Below, piece after piece: positions 10,901-22,840 of a stretch of 64,000 nucleotides of DNA. Under the pieces are notes generated by a model. That model ran no database searches and was not told the DNA's origin. It saw only the letters and a program-made list of their open reading frames with translations. This DNA comes from Symbiodinium natans (taxonomy: Eukaryota; Sar; Dinophyceae; Suessiales; Symbiodiniaceae). The position numbers and the translations under genes are program-made. Numbering within the stretch: the first letter of the stretch is position 1; every line of letters starts with the position of its first letter. The stretch is taken from NCBI GenBank assembly GCA_905221605.1, contig CAJNDS010002412.1, positions 1,877,386 through 1,941,385 on the forward strand, written 5' to 3'.

Positions 10901-13450
10901 CGATGTTGCCAATGTAGGGAACCAAAGACTCCATGGCGTAGAGCATATCAGCAAACCTTAACAAGGGGCACCCAAGGGTTGCCAGGGCTTATAAGTAGGG
11001 TTTAGGGTTTAGGGTTTAGGGTTTAGGGTTTAAGGTTTAGGCTTTAAGGTTTACAGTGACTAGCATGTATTAGACCCAAGTATACTATTAATGACTAACG
11101 ACGTTCAACCCTATGAAGGTACATGTACTATACTCCAGAATCCGAAATCAAAAGGCTTCTATGAGACCAAACGAACCCTGTACAGTGGGATCATATACCC
11201 ACTCTACTACTCTACAATCCCCACTCGACGGTCTACATGGGACCAGATGAACCCTAGTTTCCCTAATTTCCCCAACTTCCCTAGTTTCCCTTACTCCCCT
11301 AAACCCTAAACCCTAAACCCTAAACCCTAAACCCTAAACCCTAAACCCTAAACCCTAAACCCTAAACCGTTCAAGCTGTTCCTCCACCCAAGGCGCCACA
11401 TGCGGTCTCCCGTGCCCATGACAGCGGCGTTGAAACGGGCCATGGCTGCGAAGGTCTTGGGGATGTTCAGGTTGTCGTTGTCCTTCCATGCTCCAGGTGT
11501 AGGGTTTAGGGTTTAGGGTTCAGGGTTTGGGGGTTTAGGGTTTGGGGTTGGGGGTTTAAGAAGGTCTTGGGAGGTGTCCTTCCACGCTCCATGCCGTTCC
11601 TCGCCCTCCTGGTCGCCCTTCTCTGCGTTCGCACTTTCACCCTGGCCCCCGGCCTGCTTCTGCGCATTCCCATCCTTCCTTCTCCAATAACCAAGGGGGA
11701 AAACATGGCAAAACTTTATGATTCCCAGAAAATAACAGGAAACCCAAGAAAGCTTATAACGTTCAGCTACTGGGTATAGAAGTAAGCTTCTCCGCATCCT
11801 TTTCCTTGGCTTTCTCGCCCTCACCCTCCTCACCTTCCGTGGCTTCCTTCCCTTCCTGTTCGGCGTGGTGGTCCTCGGCCTCATCTTCCTCGGTGGCATT
11901 CACTTCCTTCCAGCAGGTCGTCAGCAGCTTCAACCGCTTCGCGTAGTGCTCATGGGTCTTGGCCAACGAGGTGCCCACGGACACCACGATCTGGCCAAGG
12001 CCAAATTGAAACTCTGGAGTCATGAGGCCACCAAGCTTTGAGGCACACACTTCAAACAGGATGTTGCGGAACACCTGGGCGTTTGCGAGGGCACATGGCT
12101 TCAGGTCACCCAAAGGACATGACGCAGGCGCAAGGTGACATGCCCAGAGTAAACCCTAAACCCTGTTCCCTAAACCCTAGCCCTAAACCCTAAACCCTGA
12201 ACCCTTAACTCCTAAGACATAAACCCATATCAAGAAGAAACTTTGCCTCGACGTCAGCCGTTGTGATATCCGCGTTCATGTGGCGTAGGGCGATGTACTC
12301 CAGCTTCTTCTGGACCACGTTTGGCCTTTAGGGTTTAGGGCTTAGCCCAAAAAGCCCATACCTAGGGTTTTGGGTTTGGGGGGGTACTTAAGAAGGTTAG
12401 CTCATTAAGGCTTGTACCTAGGGTTTTAGGACTTTTATGGCAAAGTACGCTGCGCACGTACAAGAAACCTCTGCCCAACTTGATTCTAAACCCTAAACCC
12501 TAAACCCTAGACCCTAGACCCTAAACCCTAAACCCTAGACCCTAGACCCTAAACCCTATAAACCCCAAGGCAAGTGGCTGGCCAAGGCAGTGCAGCAACT
12601 CGGTCAAGAGATGCCACACCGTGCTGGATCGCTTCAGCATGCCCCCAGTCCGTGGTATTTCCTTTCATGTGGGGCTTTTTGGGGTGGTTTCGGGTAGCCC
12701 TAACCCTAAACTCTAAACCCTTTTTGCATCCGGTCTGCAGCGACTCAACCAGGAAAGAGGTAACAGAGGCCGACACCGACACCCTGCCAAACTTTAAGCT
12801 AGCGCAAGTTAGAGATAGGCGCCAACCAAGTCTCCGGTATGATTTCACCAGTGACAACAATTTGAAATGGCTGAAATGACGGTTGGGGGCTGAGTTCCCG
12901 AAATAGCACCCTGGGATGTTGTGCATGGTTGGGATCCTTGAGTGATTCAGCAGCTGATACGGGGGCCTGGATGCCTACCAAAATTCCCCCCCACCCACCC
13001 GGTTGGTGTGGTTTCTGATTGCCGCTGCACCCCAACCCTAAACCCTAAACCCTAAACCCTAAACCCTAAACCCTTGATTCTTAAGTCCAGTAGGGGCTAG
13101 AAGGCGGGTCCCTTTCTTAACGGTCTGTGGGCTCCCTCTAGGAGTCGCCCAGCACCACTCAAAACCCGAGCCCTAAACCCTAAACCCTAAATCCTAAACC
13201 TTCTTGCAACAGGCTTGTCGGGTATACGCCTGGATGCTCTGTCCTCCAGCAGCTGAAGACACTCGCCAAGCGTCCCCCTAAACCCCAAACCCCAAACCCC
13301 AAACCCTAAACCCGAAACCCCCAAAGCCTTGCTGAAATTTCGCCCCAGGGTTCAGCCTTCAGCTTCCCAAACACCTCCTCGCCAGCAGCCTTCGGTCCTC
13401 CCAGGCGCTTCTCGGTGGTCTCCCAGCCATTCTGCACTTCCTCCATAGGG
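7941..13450 (-). CDS. N-terminal globin-like region of the same channel gene (multi-exon)
   Basis: Minus-strand exons continue upstream in frame into the channel: exon 7941-about 8040 ends with EVILLK and joins VQVGTESMSPLIW. Others are about 8152-8253 (CPDESLHDGLWWTLDLIGR), 8465-about 8566 (SALGLLHAGHGVPEDLVRPF), about 8777-8840, 9143-9250 (TLEDFKLKVFDTFFATTEES), 9380-9425, 9600-9700, 10255-10340 (LPTTWSSDHENAWAWFWGIV), 10600-10660, 10870-10960 (FADMLYAMESLVPYIGN), 11365-11480, 11780-12110, 12240-12330 (KKLEYIALRHMNADITTADV), about 12560-12650, 13200-13275 and 13330-13450. Repeated patterns of the kind 'hydrophobic-LxLLHxGxGVPxD' and 'YIALRHMxxxI' look like globin F-helices with a proximal histidine. 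I therefore infer two or three globin-like domains. The exon at 11780-12110 ends in a very acidic, Glu-rich run. Most small exon edges are estimates, and the start codon was not found (one candidate Met is near 13450). Confidence 0.5.
8254..8460. mobile_element. Introner, CTTGGTAGCC family, with CCCTAAA units
   Basis: The flanks read GAGC and GAAC in the gene's sense. The intron 8254-8464 has a GA donor and joins GGIK|NNCPDES. Confidence 0.8.
8961..9073. mobile_element. Inverted-repeat element, CTAGACCC family
   Basis: CTAGACCCGGGAGTAGCCTA and GGCCTACTCCCGGTCCTAG are inverted ends. The interior contains complementary GGGTACCC and poly-purine stretches. Confidence 0.7.
9699..9805. mobile_element. 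Decayed CTTGGTAGCC-family element
   Basis: Left CTTGGCAGCCCGGCT and right GCACTGGGCAACTTCATG only partly pair. It separates exon-like pieces of the globin-like region. Confidence 0.45.
10022..10250. repeat. Variant telomere-like array (CCCTATAA/CCCTACAA)
   Basis: It starts as CCCTAAA and turns into tandem ACCCTATA and ACCCTACA units (8-9 bp period). It is an example of drift away from the 7-bp telomere unit. Confidence 0.85.
11289..11367. repeat. CCCTAAA array, about 11 units
   Basis: Uninterrupted perfect repeats between exons of the globin-like region. Confidence 0.9.
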
Positions 13451-13794
13451 TTTAGGGTTTAGGGTTTAGGGTTCAGGGGTTTCGTGTGTTAGAAGGGCCG
13501 GTTGGTGGACTGGGTCTCAGGCCTCTTTTGCCGATGGGTCAGGGTTGATAGGGTTGATAGGGCTGACGGGTTGGTAGGGTTAACAGGGCAATGAATGTGT
13601 TTCCATGCTATGACAAGTGCCTGTGTCTGCGTGGGAGTGCAGATGTGGATTTTTAACAACACCTGTCTAGCCTAAAGCGGTTTTGTAGCGGACAGGGGTT
13701 TCCGAAGTTGAAGGATGCCATCTCCAGGGTTCCCATCGATGTAAGCAATAAGACTTATGGCATTTGGGACCGACATGCCCTTCATGAGGCCCCC

Positions 13795-14050
13795 CCCCCC
13801 ATATCAGATCGTGGCCTTAATGGTGAACTCATCAAGGTCGATCGTGGACAGGAGTCTGCTTGCCTCTTCCATGGCGCCGAGGAGGAACTGTACAGCGAAA
13901 CAGGACGGGTGCCGAGTCGCTTTCTTGAAATGAAGCCAAGAACACGGAGGCAATGACCTCTCGCAGGTCAGGTGCGAGTTTGCAAATGGCTTGAGCCCAG
14001 ATTTCAACCACGAGGGCCGAGAATATCTCTGCCAGTGTGAGGCTCCACGT
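13795..14050 (-). CDS. Exon-like segment, possibly the 5' part of the channel gene
   Basis: The minus strand reads AEIFSALVVEIWAQAICK then LREVIASVFLASFQESDSAP in one frame. A second frame gives EEASRLLSTIDLDEFTIKA at the lower end. Both look like coding sequence, so either a small intron or a frameshift lies between them. The telomere-type array at 14069-14143 flanks it. The helical composition fits the globin-like N-terminal region downstream, but the join to that gene was not resolved. Confidence 0.35.
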
Positions 14051-14068
14051 GCATTCCTACCCGATCAC

Positions 14069-14143
14069 GGTTTAGGGTTTAGGGTTTAGGGTTTAGGGTT
14101 TAGGGTTTAGGGTTTAGGGTTTAGGGTTTAGGGTTTAGGGTTT
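14069..14143. repeat. TTTAGGG array, about 10 units
   Basis: Perfect repeats, in the orientation opposite to 11289-11367. Confidence 0.9.
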
Positions 14144-15518
14144 GTGCATCCTGCAAGCCCACACATCACTAGCGCAGACATGTCGCCACCATCAAGCCCA
14201 CAGCCAACAACGCCCAGCAGCGGGCATCAGCCTCCGTTCTCGAGGGTGCAGGACGGTGTGGGCGTTGCTCTGACGCGTTCTGTTGTTGCAAGCCGCCAAG
14301 CAGACGAGCCACGAGGCTCCTACGCTTTCGAGTTTAGGGTTTAGGTTGCTTTTTTGCCACCTGCCTAGCAGGGTTCAGGGTTTAGGATTTAGGGTCTACC
14401 ATGCAGTATGAACCCATCCAGACACCAACGTCGTCAACACCGATGGGCTGTCTCGATGTAGATGCGGAGACGCTGCTCCCCGACATATACCCGAGGTTCT
14501 CAGCAACACCAACGTGGCGACTGCAGTCAATTCTGTGCGTTGTTTGTAGTAGGCAGGCATGCTGTGATTCTGTCAACAAAAGAACACGTCTGCCAAGACT
14601 CCAAGTCCAGGAGAAGCGCCCAGACGCTGCCTTGGCTCAGGCTGCATGGCTCAAGCCCTCAGTAGGGTCTAGGCACGCCTAACATGACGAGGCTGACACC
14701 CAACACCCAGCACTGGTCTAGGCAAAGGTCCGCCTGCAAATAGACTCGTGAACGCCCGGTCTCTGCACTGGTATGCCGGAAACCAAGATCTCGACTACCC
14801 AACTCAAACTCACCATGCCCATATTTCAAACCCCCAAGACTCTCTCCCCAAAACGGGAAGTGCGAAGATGTCGCCGCAGTGCGGGAAGGGGTTTTGCGGG
14901 GGATGGTGCAAACTGACGGGCCTGTTGAGTCTAGTCCGTCCTCTCATCCTGACGTAAACCCTCGCCCTGAACCCTGAGCCTTAGGCCCAAGGTTCAAAGA
15001 AACAAAACCCACAGGCCAAATGCACTAAAATGGGGGGGGTTAGGGTTAGGGGTTGTTATAGTGGTTCGTTGTTGAAATTCCTTCTCCACCGGGGGCCTCA
15101 GAAGTAGGGCATGAAGGGCACCACATCTAGGGAATCCCCTTAAAACAAACACCTGCAAAGTCGCCCAATGGCGCCGGAGTGTCGCCAGCCAAGCTCCTGG
15201 GCACCTGTCAGAGCTGCAGCTGGCCTTTTTGTCCCTGAACCCTAAACCCTAAACCCTAAACCCAACAAAGCAGCGAGTGCAATCGACAAGATCGTGAATG
15301 ACCAGTGACTCGACAGCATTCCTGCCCTTCCCCTCCCCGCCCTCATTTTTTCCGCCTTGGCCGTTGCCTTGGCTGCTTCCTCTGCGGCATTGCGGCTCGC
15401 CACCTCTTGCAGCTGGAGCCCTGAAACCCAAGCTCGTAGTAGCCCTTGCAACGCAAACCCCGGCACGACACGTGGGGGAATCCGAAAACCACAGAGGGGT
15501 TTAGGGCTTACGGAAGAC

Positions 15519-15650
15519 CTACCCCTAAACCCTAAACCCAGAACCCTAAGCCCTAAGCCCTAAGCCCTAAGCCCTAAGCCCTAAGCCCTAAGCCCTAAGC
15601 CCTAAGCCCTAAGCCCTAAGCCCTAAGCCCTAAACCCTAAACCCCAAACC
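15519..15650. repeat. CCCTAAG variant array
   Basis: About a dozen consecutive CCCTAAG units bordered by standard CCCTAAA units. The uniform variant implies local amplification. Confidence 0.88.
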
Positions 15651-15751
15651 CTTACTGGGGTGTAGGTTAAGGGCTTCCTGGCATCTCTGCTCGGCCCCTC
15701 AGCGCATAGGGGCCTCCTACCCAACACAATCTACCAACCCCAGGTCTGTAC

Positions 15752-15893
15752 TAGGGTTTAGGATTAGGGTTTAGGGTTTAGGGTTTAGGGTTCAGGGTTC
15801 AGGGTTCAGGGTTCAGGGTTCAGGGTTCAGGGTTTAGGGTTTAGGGTTTAGGGTTTAGGGTTTAGGGTTTAGGGTTTAGGGTTTAGGGTTTAC
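15752..15893. repeat. TTTAGGG array with a TTCAGGG block
   Basis: Seven consecutive TTCAGGG variants (about 15789-15830) embedded between standard units. Confidence 0.88.
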
Positions 15894-16340
15894 GGCGTCG
15901 GGTCTGTCAGAATCCATCTGGTAGTTTGGGAGCTTGCGGCGGATGATCAAGTACCAAGTCTGGGTATACCGAACTACTTGATTTAGAGCCTGGACTCATG
16001 GTACTTATTAACCTACTAAAACTGCCCAGGACTCTTACAACCATCATTGTATAGTCAAGCATAAGCTTGCGCCTTATTGCTTCAAAATTCGTACCCCATA
16101 GGTAGGGCAAGTTCGGCCACAAAAGGCCAATGCTCGGCCCTGCTTACACCCTCAAGGCTTCCCACCACACAAAAATTAATCCTAAACCCTAAACCCTAAA
16201 CCCTAAACCCTAAACCCTAAACCCTAAACCCTAAACCCTAAACGCCGAAGGCCTTTGGACGTTTAGGCAGCCCCCTTGGCAGCGAGAGGGCGCGAGGACG
16301 CGGCGGCCGTAAGGAGCCGCAAAGGGGGAACCTCGGGCTG

Positions 16341-16513
16341 GGTTTAGGGTTTAGGGTTTAGGGTTTAGGGTTTAGCGTTTAGCGTTTAGCGTTTAGGGTT
16401 TAGGGTTTAGGGTTTAGGGTTTAGGGTTTAGGGTTTAGGGTTTAGGGTTTAGGGTTTAGGGTTTGGGGTTTGGGGTCTGGGGTTTGGGGTTTAGGGTTTA
16501 GGGTTAGGGTAGG
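16341..16513. repeat. Long TTTAGGG array with TTTAGCG and TTTGGGG blocks
   Basis: About 24 units, including three consecutive TTTAGCG variants and several TTTGGGG variants. It lies 100 bp from an oppositely oriented CCCTAAA array at 16180-16243. Confidence 0.88.
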
Positions 16514-18234
16514 GTTACTCGGCGCTGTCTCTGAGTCTGAGCAACTGAGAGCGACTGCACTGTGAACCAGCACATCATAAGGATTTAGGGTTTAGGGTTT
16601 AGGGTTTAAAAGGGTTTCCACTCTGAAACTCGCACAAGGCAGGCACGACTTCGGATCAGAAGTCCTCATCAGTGACACATCGTCAGCTATTCATCGACGC
16701 TCACTTTGTTTGGTGGGCTGCAATAGGCAGAAAATTCCCTCCCATATGAAGAAGACACAGCGATAGTAAACGATAGCACCCACTCCATTGCCCCCTTGCC
16801 CCAACATGGCAAGCTTCGGGTGAATCACAGGATGAGTCCACAACTCAACGAGCCCATTTGCGACTCTTTCCCCGAGGACTTCCCGGCACTCTCTCCACTG
16901 TGCACGTCGGCACGCCCCACTCTGCTGTTTCATGGCTTCGCCTCGGCCCGTTCCGTTCAGCCCCATTCTCTCCCCTTCTTGTCTGTTCGTGGAGCAGGCC
17001 CGCTCTCGTCATCTTAATCTGGTTATCGGTCTTGCTTTCACACTGCTGTCTCTCAAGGCTGACTCCCTGTTAGGGCTTATTGGTTTAGGGTTATAGGGTA
17101 TTTAGGGCTTCTGTTCTTTGGGTACATCAAGCTGTGGGGCCTGCGGTAGAGAGTCCTCTGGGGGTCCTCCGTGTAAACCCTAAACCCAAACCCCAAACCC
17201 CCAACCTCGCAACCCCCCAACCCCATACCCCAAACCCCAAACCCCAAACCCTGCCCTAGATGTATGCAGCCGAAGGTACGCGCGACCGGGGGTGGCGGTC
17301 AGCATGGCCAGGATCGAGCTGGATTCCGTCTGGTTTTGCCACTTCTTGCTTGCCCTCTCCAAACCAACATGAACTTGGAGCGTTTTAGGGTTTAGGTTTT
17401 ACATGTCAGTAGTGAGGCTTCGTGTACCTCCAATCGCGGGATCCTACTGAGCTGCTCTCGACCCCAACCCCAACTCGCAGCTAAGATCCTAAGGGGGCCG
17501 TCGATTCCCACAGCGACCCGTCGATTCCCACAGCGACCCGTCAGCTCCTGTGCGGTGACATGCCCGTTCCATGATTTCTTAGAGCCCGCTGGCTGCAGCC
17601 TCTTTGGGCTGCAGCTTGACGCAGCAAAGGCCACCTCCGGGATCATAAGTAGTGAAGACCAAAGGGTTTAGGGTTTGGGGTTTAGGGTTTAAGGGTTTAG
17701 GGTTATGGACAGCAAGAGGTGTGCGCATCTGCGCTGGTGGCTTCAAAAAAGCACAAGAAGCCAGCAGAGAAATCACTACTCTTGTCACCAAATTTCACAG
17801 CTCGCATCCCCAGATACCTCAAGGACAAAACCCAGGTAGGCGCCCTCTCCCCTCCCCCTCCCCAAGCTTAGGGTTGATAGGATGGCTTACACTCCTAAAC
17901 CCTAAACCCTAAACCCTGAACCCTAAACCCTATACTGATTCTGAATCAGTCTCCCAACCCTTGTGTTGGGGCCCCTGGCAGCTGCCCTTGCCGCGAGGTA
18001 GCGGCTACGCAGCTGGTGGACTGACAGGTCAGCTGTGAACTGGTGGTTTGGGGTTTAGGGTTTAGGGTTTAGGGTTAGGGTTTAGGGTTTAGGTTTTAGG
18101 GTTTAGGGCTCCTGAACATGACACGCTACAGCAGAAGCTGAGCAGTGCCTAAGCAAAGGTGCGCGTGGCCTGCTCTGCATATTGGAGGCCAGCCTTTAGC
18201 CACGAAGACCTGGGCCACTCAAGGCTTTTTCCCG

Positions 18235-21200
18235 GTCCGGCGCAGGCGGGCAAGCGAGCATCATGGGCATCAGTGCGCTGTGGCTTCCCAAGCCAAGCAG
18301 GGACAGGGAGCATCACTAGCATCATTGGGGCAGGGCCTCTCCAGCAGAGATGGGGCCTTTCCAGCATCATGGGCATCAGTGGGCGTGACCTTTCCGGCAC
18401 AAGGGGGATCTTTCAAGGGCAGGCGGGCAAGCGAGCATCATGGGCATCAGTCGGCCAGGTCCTTTCCGGTGCAGGCGGGCAAGCGAGCATCATGGGCATC
18501 AGTGCGCTGTGGCTTCCCAAGCCAAGCAGGGACGGGGAGCATCATGAGCATCATTGGGGCAGGGCCTCTCCAGCAGAGACGGGGCCTTTCCAGCATCATG
18601 GGCATCAGTGGACGTGACCTTTCCGGCACAGGGGGGAGCTTTCCGGGGGCAGGCGGGCAAGCGAGCATCGCCTCTCCAGCAGAGATGGGGCCTTTCCAGC
18701 ATCATGGGCATCAGTGGGCGTGACCTTTCCGGCACAGGGAGCTTTCAAGGGCAAGCGGGCAAGCGAGCATCATGGGCATCAGTCGGCCAGGTCCTTTCCG
18801 GTACAGGCGGGCCAGCGAGCATCATAGGCATCAGCGCGCTGTGGCTTCCCAACCCAAGCAGGGACGGGGAGCATCATGAGGCAGGACCTCTCCACCAGAG
18901 ATGGGGCCTCTCCAGCATCATGGGCATCAGTGGGCATCAGTGGGCGTGACCTTTCCGGCACAGGGGGAGCTTTCCGGTGCAGGCGGGCAAGCGAGCATCA
19001 TGGGCATCAGTGCGCTGTGGCTTCCGAACCCAAGCAGGGACGGGGAGCATCATGAGCATCATTGGGGCAGGCCTTTCCAGCATCATGGGCATCAGTGGGC
19101 GTGACCTTTCCGGCACAGGGGGGAGCTTTCCGGTGCAGGCGGGCAAGCGAGCATCATGGGCATCAGACGGCCAGGTCCTTTCCGGTGCAGGCGGGCAAGC
19201 GAGCATCATGGGCATCAGCGCGCTGTGGCTTTCCAACCCAAGCAGGGACAGGGAGCATCATGAGCATCATTGGGGCAGGGCCTCTCCAGCAGAGATGGGG
19301 CCTTTCCAGCATCATGGGCATCAGTGGGCGTGACCTTTCCGGCACAGGGGGGAGCTTTCCGGGGCAGGCGGGCAAGCGAGCATCATGGGCATCAGTCGGC
19401 CAGGTCCTTTCCGGTGCAGGCGGGCAAGCGAGCATCATGGGCATCAGCGCGCTGTGGCTTCCCAACCCAAGCAGGGACGGGGAGCATCATGAGCATCATT
19501 GGGGCAGGGCCTCTCCAGCAGAGATGGGGCCTTTCCAGCATCATGGGCATCAGTGGGCATCAGTGGGCGTGACCTTTCCGGCACAGGGGGGAGCTTTCCG
19601 GTGCAGCCGAGCATCATGGGCATCAGCCGGCCAGGTCCTTTCCGGCACAGGCGGGCAAGCGAGCATCATAGGAACCAGCGCGCTGTGGCTTCCCAACCCA
19701 AGCAGGGACGGGGAGCATCATGAGGCAGGGCCTCTCCAGCAGAGATGGCATCAGTGGGCATCAGTGGGCGTGACCTTTCCGGCACAGGGGGAAGCTTTCT
19801 GGGGCAGGCGGGCAAGCGAGCATCATGGGCATCAGTCGGCCAGGTCCTTTCCGGTACAGGCGGGCAAGCGAGCATCATAGGCATCAGCGCGCTGTGGCTT
19901 CCCAACCCAAGCAAGGACGGGGAGCATCATGAGGCAGGGCCTCTCCAGCAGAGATGGGGCCTTTCCAGCATCATGGGCATCAGTGGGCATCAGTGGGCGT
20001 GACCTTTCCGGCACAGGGGGGAGCTTTCCGGTGCAGGCGGGCAAGCGAGCATCATGGGCATCAGTCGGCCAGGTCCTTTTTGGTGCAGGCGGGCAAGCGA
20101 GCATCATGGGCATCAGCGCGCTGTGGCTTCCCAACCCAAGCAGGGACGGGGAGCATCATGAGCATCATTGGGGCAGGGCCTCTCCAGCAGAGACAGCATC
20201 ACGGGCATCAGTGAGCGTGACCTTTCCGGCACAGGGGGGAGCTTTTCCGGGGCAGGCGGGCAAGCGAGCATCATGGGCATCAGTCGGCCAGGTCCTTTCC
20301 GGTGCAGGCGGGCAAGCGAGCATCATGGGCATCAGTGCGCTGTGGCTTCCCAACCCAAGCAGGGACGGGGAGCATCATGAGCATCATTGGGGCAGGGCCT
20401 CTCCAGCAGAGATGGGGCCTTTCCAGCATCATGGGCATCAGTGGGCGTGACCTTTCCGGCACAGGGGGGAGCTTTCCGGTGCAGGCGGGCAAGCGAGCAT
20501 CATGGGCATCAGACGGCCAGGTCCTTTCCGGTGCAGGCGGGCAAGCGAGCATCATGGGCATCAGCGCGCTGTGGCTTTCCAACCCAAGCAGGGACAGGGA
20601 GCATCATGAGCATCATTGGGGCAGGGCCTCTCCAGCAGAGATGGGGCCTTTCCAGCATCATGGGCATCAGTTGGCGTGACCTTTCCGGCACAGGGGGGAG
20701 CTTTCCGGGCAGGCGGGCAAGCGAGCATCATGGGCATCAGTCGGCCAGGTCCTTTCCGGTGCAGGCGGGCAAGCGAGCATCATGGGCATCAGCGCGCTGT
20801 GGCTTCCCAAGCCACGCAGGGACGGGGAGCATCATGAGCATCATTGGGGCAGGGCCTCTCCAGCAGAGATGGGGCCTTTCCAGCATCATGGGCATCAGTG
20901 GGCGTGACCTTTCCGGCACAGGGGGGAGCTTTCCGGTGCAGCCGGGCAAGCGAGCATCATGGGCATCAGCAGGCCAGGTCCTTTCCGGTACAGGCGGGCA
21001 AGCGAGCATCATCGGCATCAGCGCGCTGTGGGCTTCCCAACCCAAGCAGGGACGGGGAGCATCATGAGGCAGGGCCTCTCCAGCAGAGATGGGGCCTCTC
21101 CAGCATCATGGGCATCAGTGGGCATCAGTGGGCATCAGTGGGCATCAGTGGGCGTGACCTTTCCGGCACAGGGGGGAGCTTTCCGGTGCAGGAGGGCAAG

Positions 21201-22840
21201 CGAGCATCATGGGCATCAGTCGGCCAGGTCCTTTCCGGTGCAGGCGGGCAAGCGAGCATCATGGGCATCAGTGCGCTGTGGCTTTCCAACCCAAGCAGGG
21301 ACAGGGAGCATCATGAGCATCATTGGGGCAGGGCCTCTCCAGCAGAGATGGGGCCTTTCCAGCATCATGGGCATCAGTGGGCGTGACCTTTCCGGCACAG
21401 GGGGTAGCTTTCAAGGGCAGGCGGGCAAGCGAGCATCATGGGCATCAGTCGGCCAGGTCCTTTCCGGTACAGGCGGGCAAGCGAGCATCATAGGCATCAG
21501 CGCGCTGTGGCTTCCCAACCCAAGCAGGGACGGGGAGCATCATGAGCATCATTGGGGCAGGGCCTCTCCAGCAGAGATGGGGCCTTTCCAGCATCATGGG
21601 CATCAGTCGGCGTGACCTTTCCGGCACAGGGGGGAGCTTTCCGGTGCAGGCGGGCAAGCGAGCATCATGGGCATCAGTCGGCCAGGTCCTTTCCGGTGCA
21701 GGTGGGCAAGCGAGCATCATGGGCATCAGCGCGCTGTGGCTTTCCAACCCAAGCAGGGACGGGGAGCATCATGAGCATCATTGGGGCAGGGCCTCTCCAG
21801 CAGAGATGGGGCCTTTCCAGCATCATGGGCATCAGTTGGCGTGACCTTTCCGGCACAGGGGGGAGCTTTCCGGGGCAGGCGGGCAAGCGAGCATCATGGG
21901 CATCAGTCGGCCAGGTCCTTTCCGGTGCAGGCGGGCAAGCGAGCATCATGGGCATCAGTGCGCTGTGGCTTCCCAACCCAAGCAGGGACGGGGAGCATCA
22001 TGAGCATCATTGGGGCAGGGCCTCTCCAGCAGAGATGGGGCCTTTCCAGCATCATGGGCATCAGTGGGCGTGACCTTTCCGGCACAGGGCGGGCAAGCGA
22101 GCATCATGGGCATCAGCGCGCTGTGGCTTCTCAACCCAAGCAGGGACGGGGAGCATCATGAGGCAGGGCCTCTCCAGCAGAGATGGGGCCTTTCCAGCAT
22201 CAGTGGGCATCAGTGGGCGTGACCTTTCCGGCACAGGGGGGAGCTTTCCGGTGCAGGCGGGCAAGCGAGCATCATGGGCATCAGTCGGCCAGGTCCTTTC
22301 CGGTGCAGGCGGGCAAGCGAGCATCATGGGCATCAGCGCGCTGTGGCTTCCCAACCCAAGCAGGGACGGGGAGCATCATGAGCATCATTGGGGCAGGGCC
22401 TCTCCAGCAGAGATGGGGCCTTTCCAGCATCATGGGCATCAGTCGGCGTGACCTTTCCGGCACAGGGGGGAGCTTTCCGGTGCAGCCGGGCAAGCGAGCA
22501 TCATGGGCATCAGTGCGCTGTGGCTTTCCAACCCAAGCAGGGACAGGGAGCATCATGAGCATCATTGGGGCAGGGCCTCTCCAGCAGAGATGGGGCCTTT
22601 CCAGCATCATGGGCATCAGTGGGCGTGACCTTTCCGGCACAGGGGGGAGTTTTCCGGTGCAGGCGGGCAAGCGAGCATCATGGGCCAGTCCTTTCCGGAG
22701 CAGGCGGGCAAGCGAGCATCATGGGCATCAGCGCGCTGTGGCTTTCCAACCCAAGCAGGGACAGGGAGCATCATGAGCATCATTGGGGCAGGGCCTCTCC
22801 AGCAGAGGTGGGGCCTTTCCAGCATCTGGGGTGGGGCCTC
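18235..22840. repeat. 229-bp minisatellite, about 21 units
   Basis: Tandem array. The landmark GCGCTGTGG recurs at about 18275, 18504, 18837, 19012, 19210, 19449, 19679, 19888 and so on to 22734, which is 21 occurrences by my count. The spacing is usually 229-230 bp, with shorter and longer deletion or insertion variants. Each unit contains several nested copies of GCATCATGGGCATCAG, GACCTTTCCGGCACAGG and GGCGGGCAAGCGAGC, so the unit itself arose from shorter repeats. Because 229 = 3x76+1, successive units fall in successive frames. Long open frames therefore occur on both strands. I regard these as a by-product of low stop-codon content rather than proteins. Confidence 0.9.

Larger units (their letters stand above)
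14051..18234. other. Intron/intergenic stretch with telomere-like arrays and a few exon-like fragments
   Basis: Most of this 4.2 kb is telomere-type array alternating with unique sequence. One minus-strand exon-like piece at about 15335-15425 reads LQLQEVASRNAAEEAAKATA (coiled-coil-like). Another at about 17275-17360 reads ERASKKWQNQTESSSILAML. The 20-bp unit at 17499-17540 is duplicated in tandem. No complete gene could be assembled. Other open frames here (for example the plus strand of 14144-14680) lack a convincing protein character. Confidence 0.4.

Noticed and set aside
14401-14682. 93-residue plus-strand open frame
   Set aside because: No family resemblance, no splice context, and overlapping frames of similar length on the other strand.
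17180-17362. Peptides rich in [11 protein letters not shown]-like repeats in many places
   Set aside because: These are translations of TTTAGGG/TTTGGGG arrays, not proteins.
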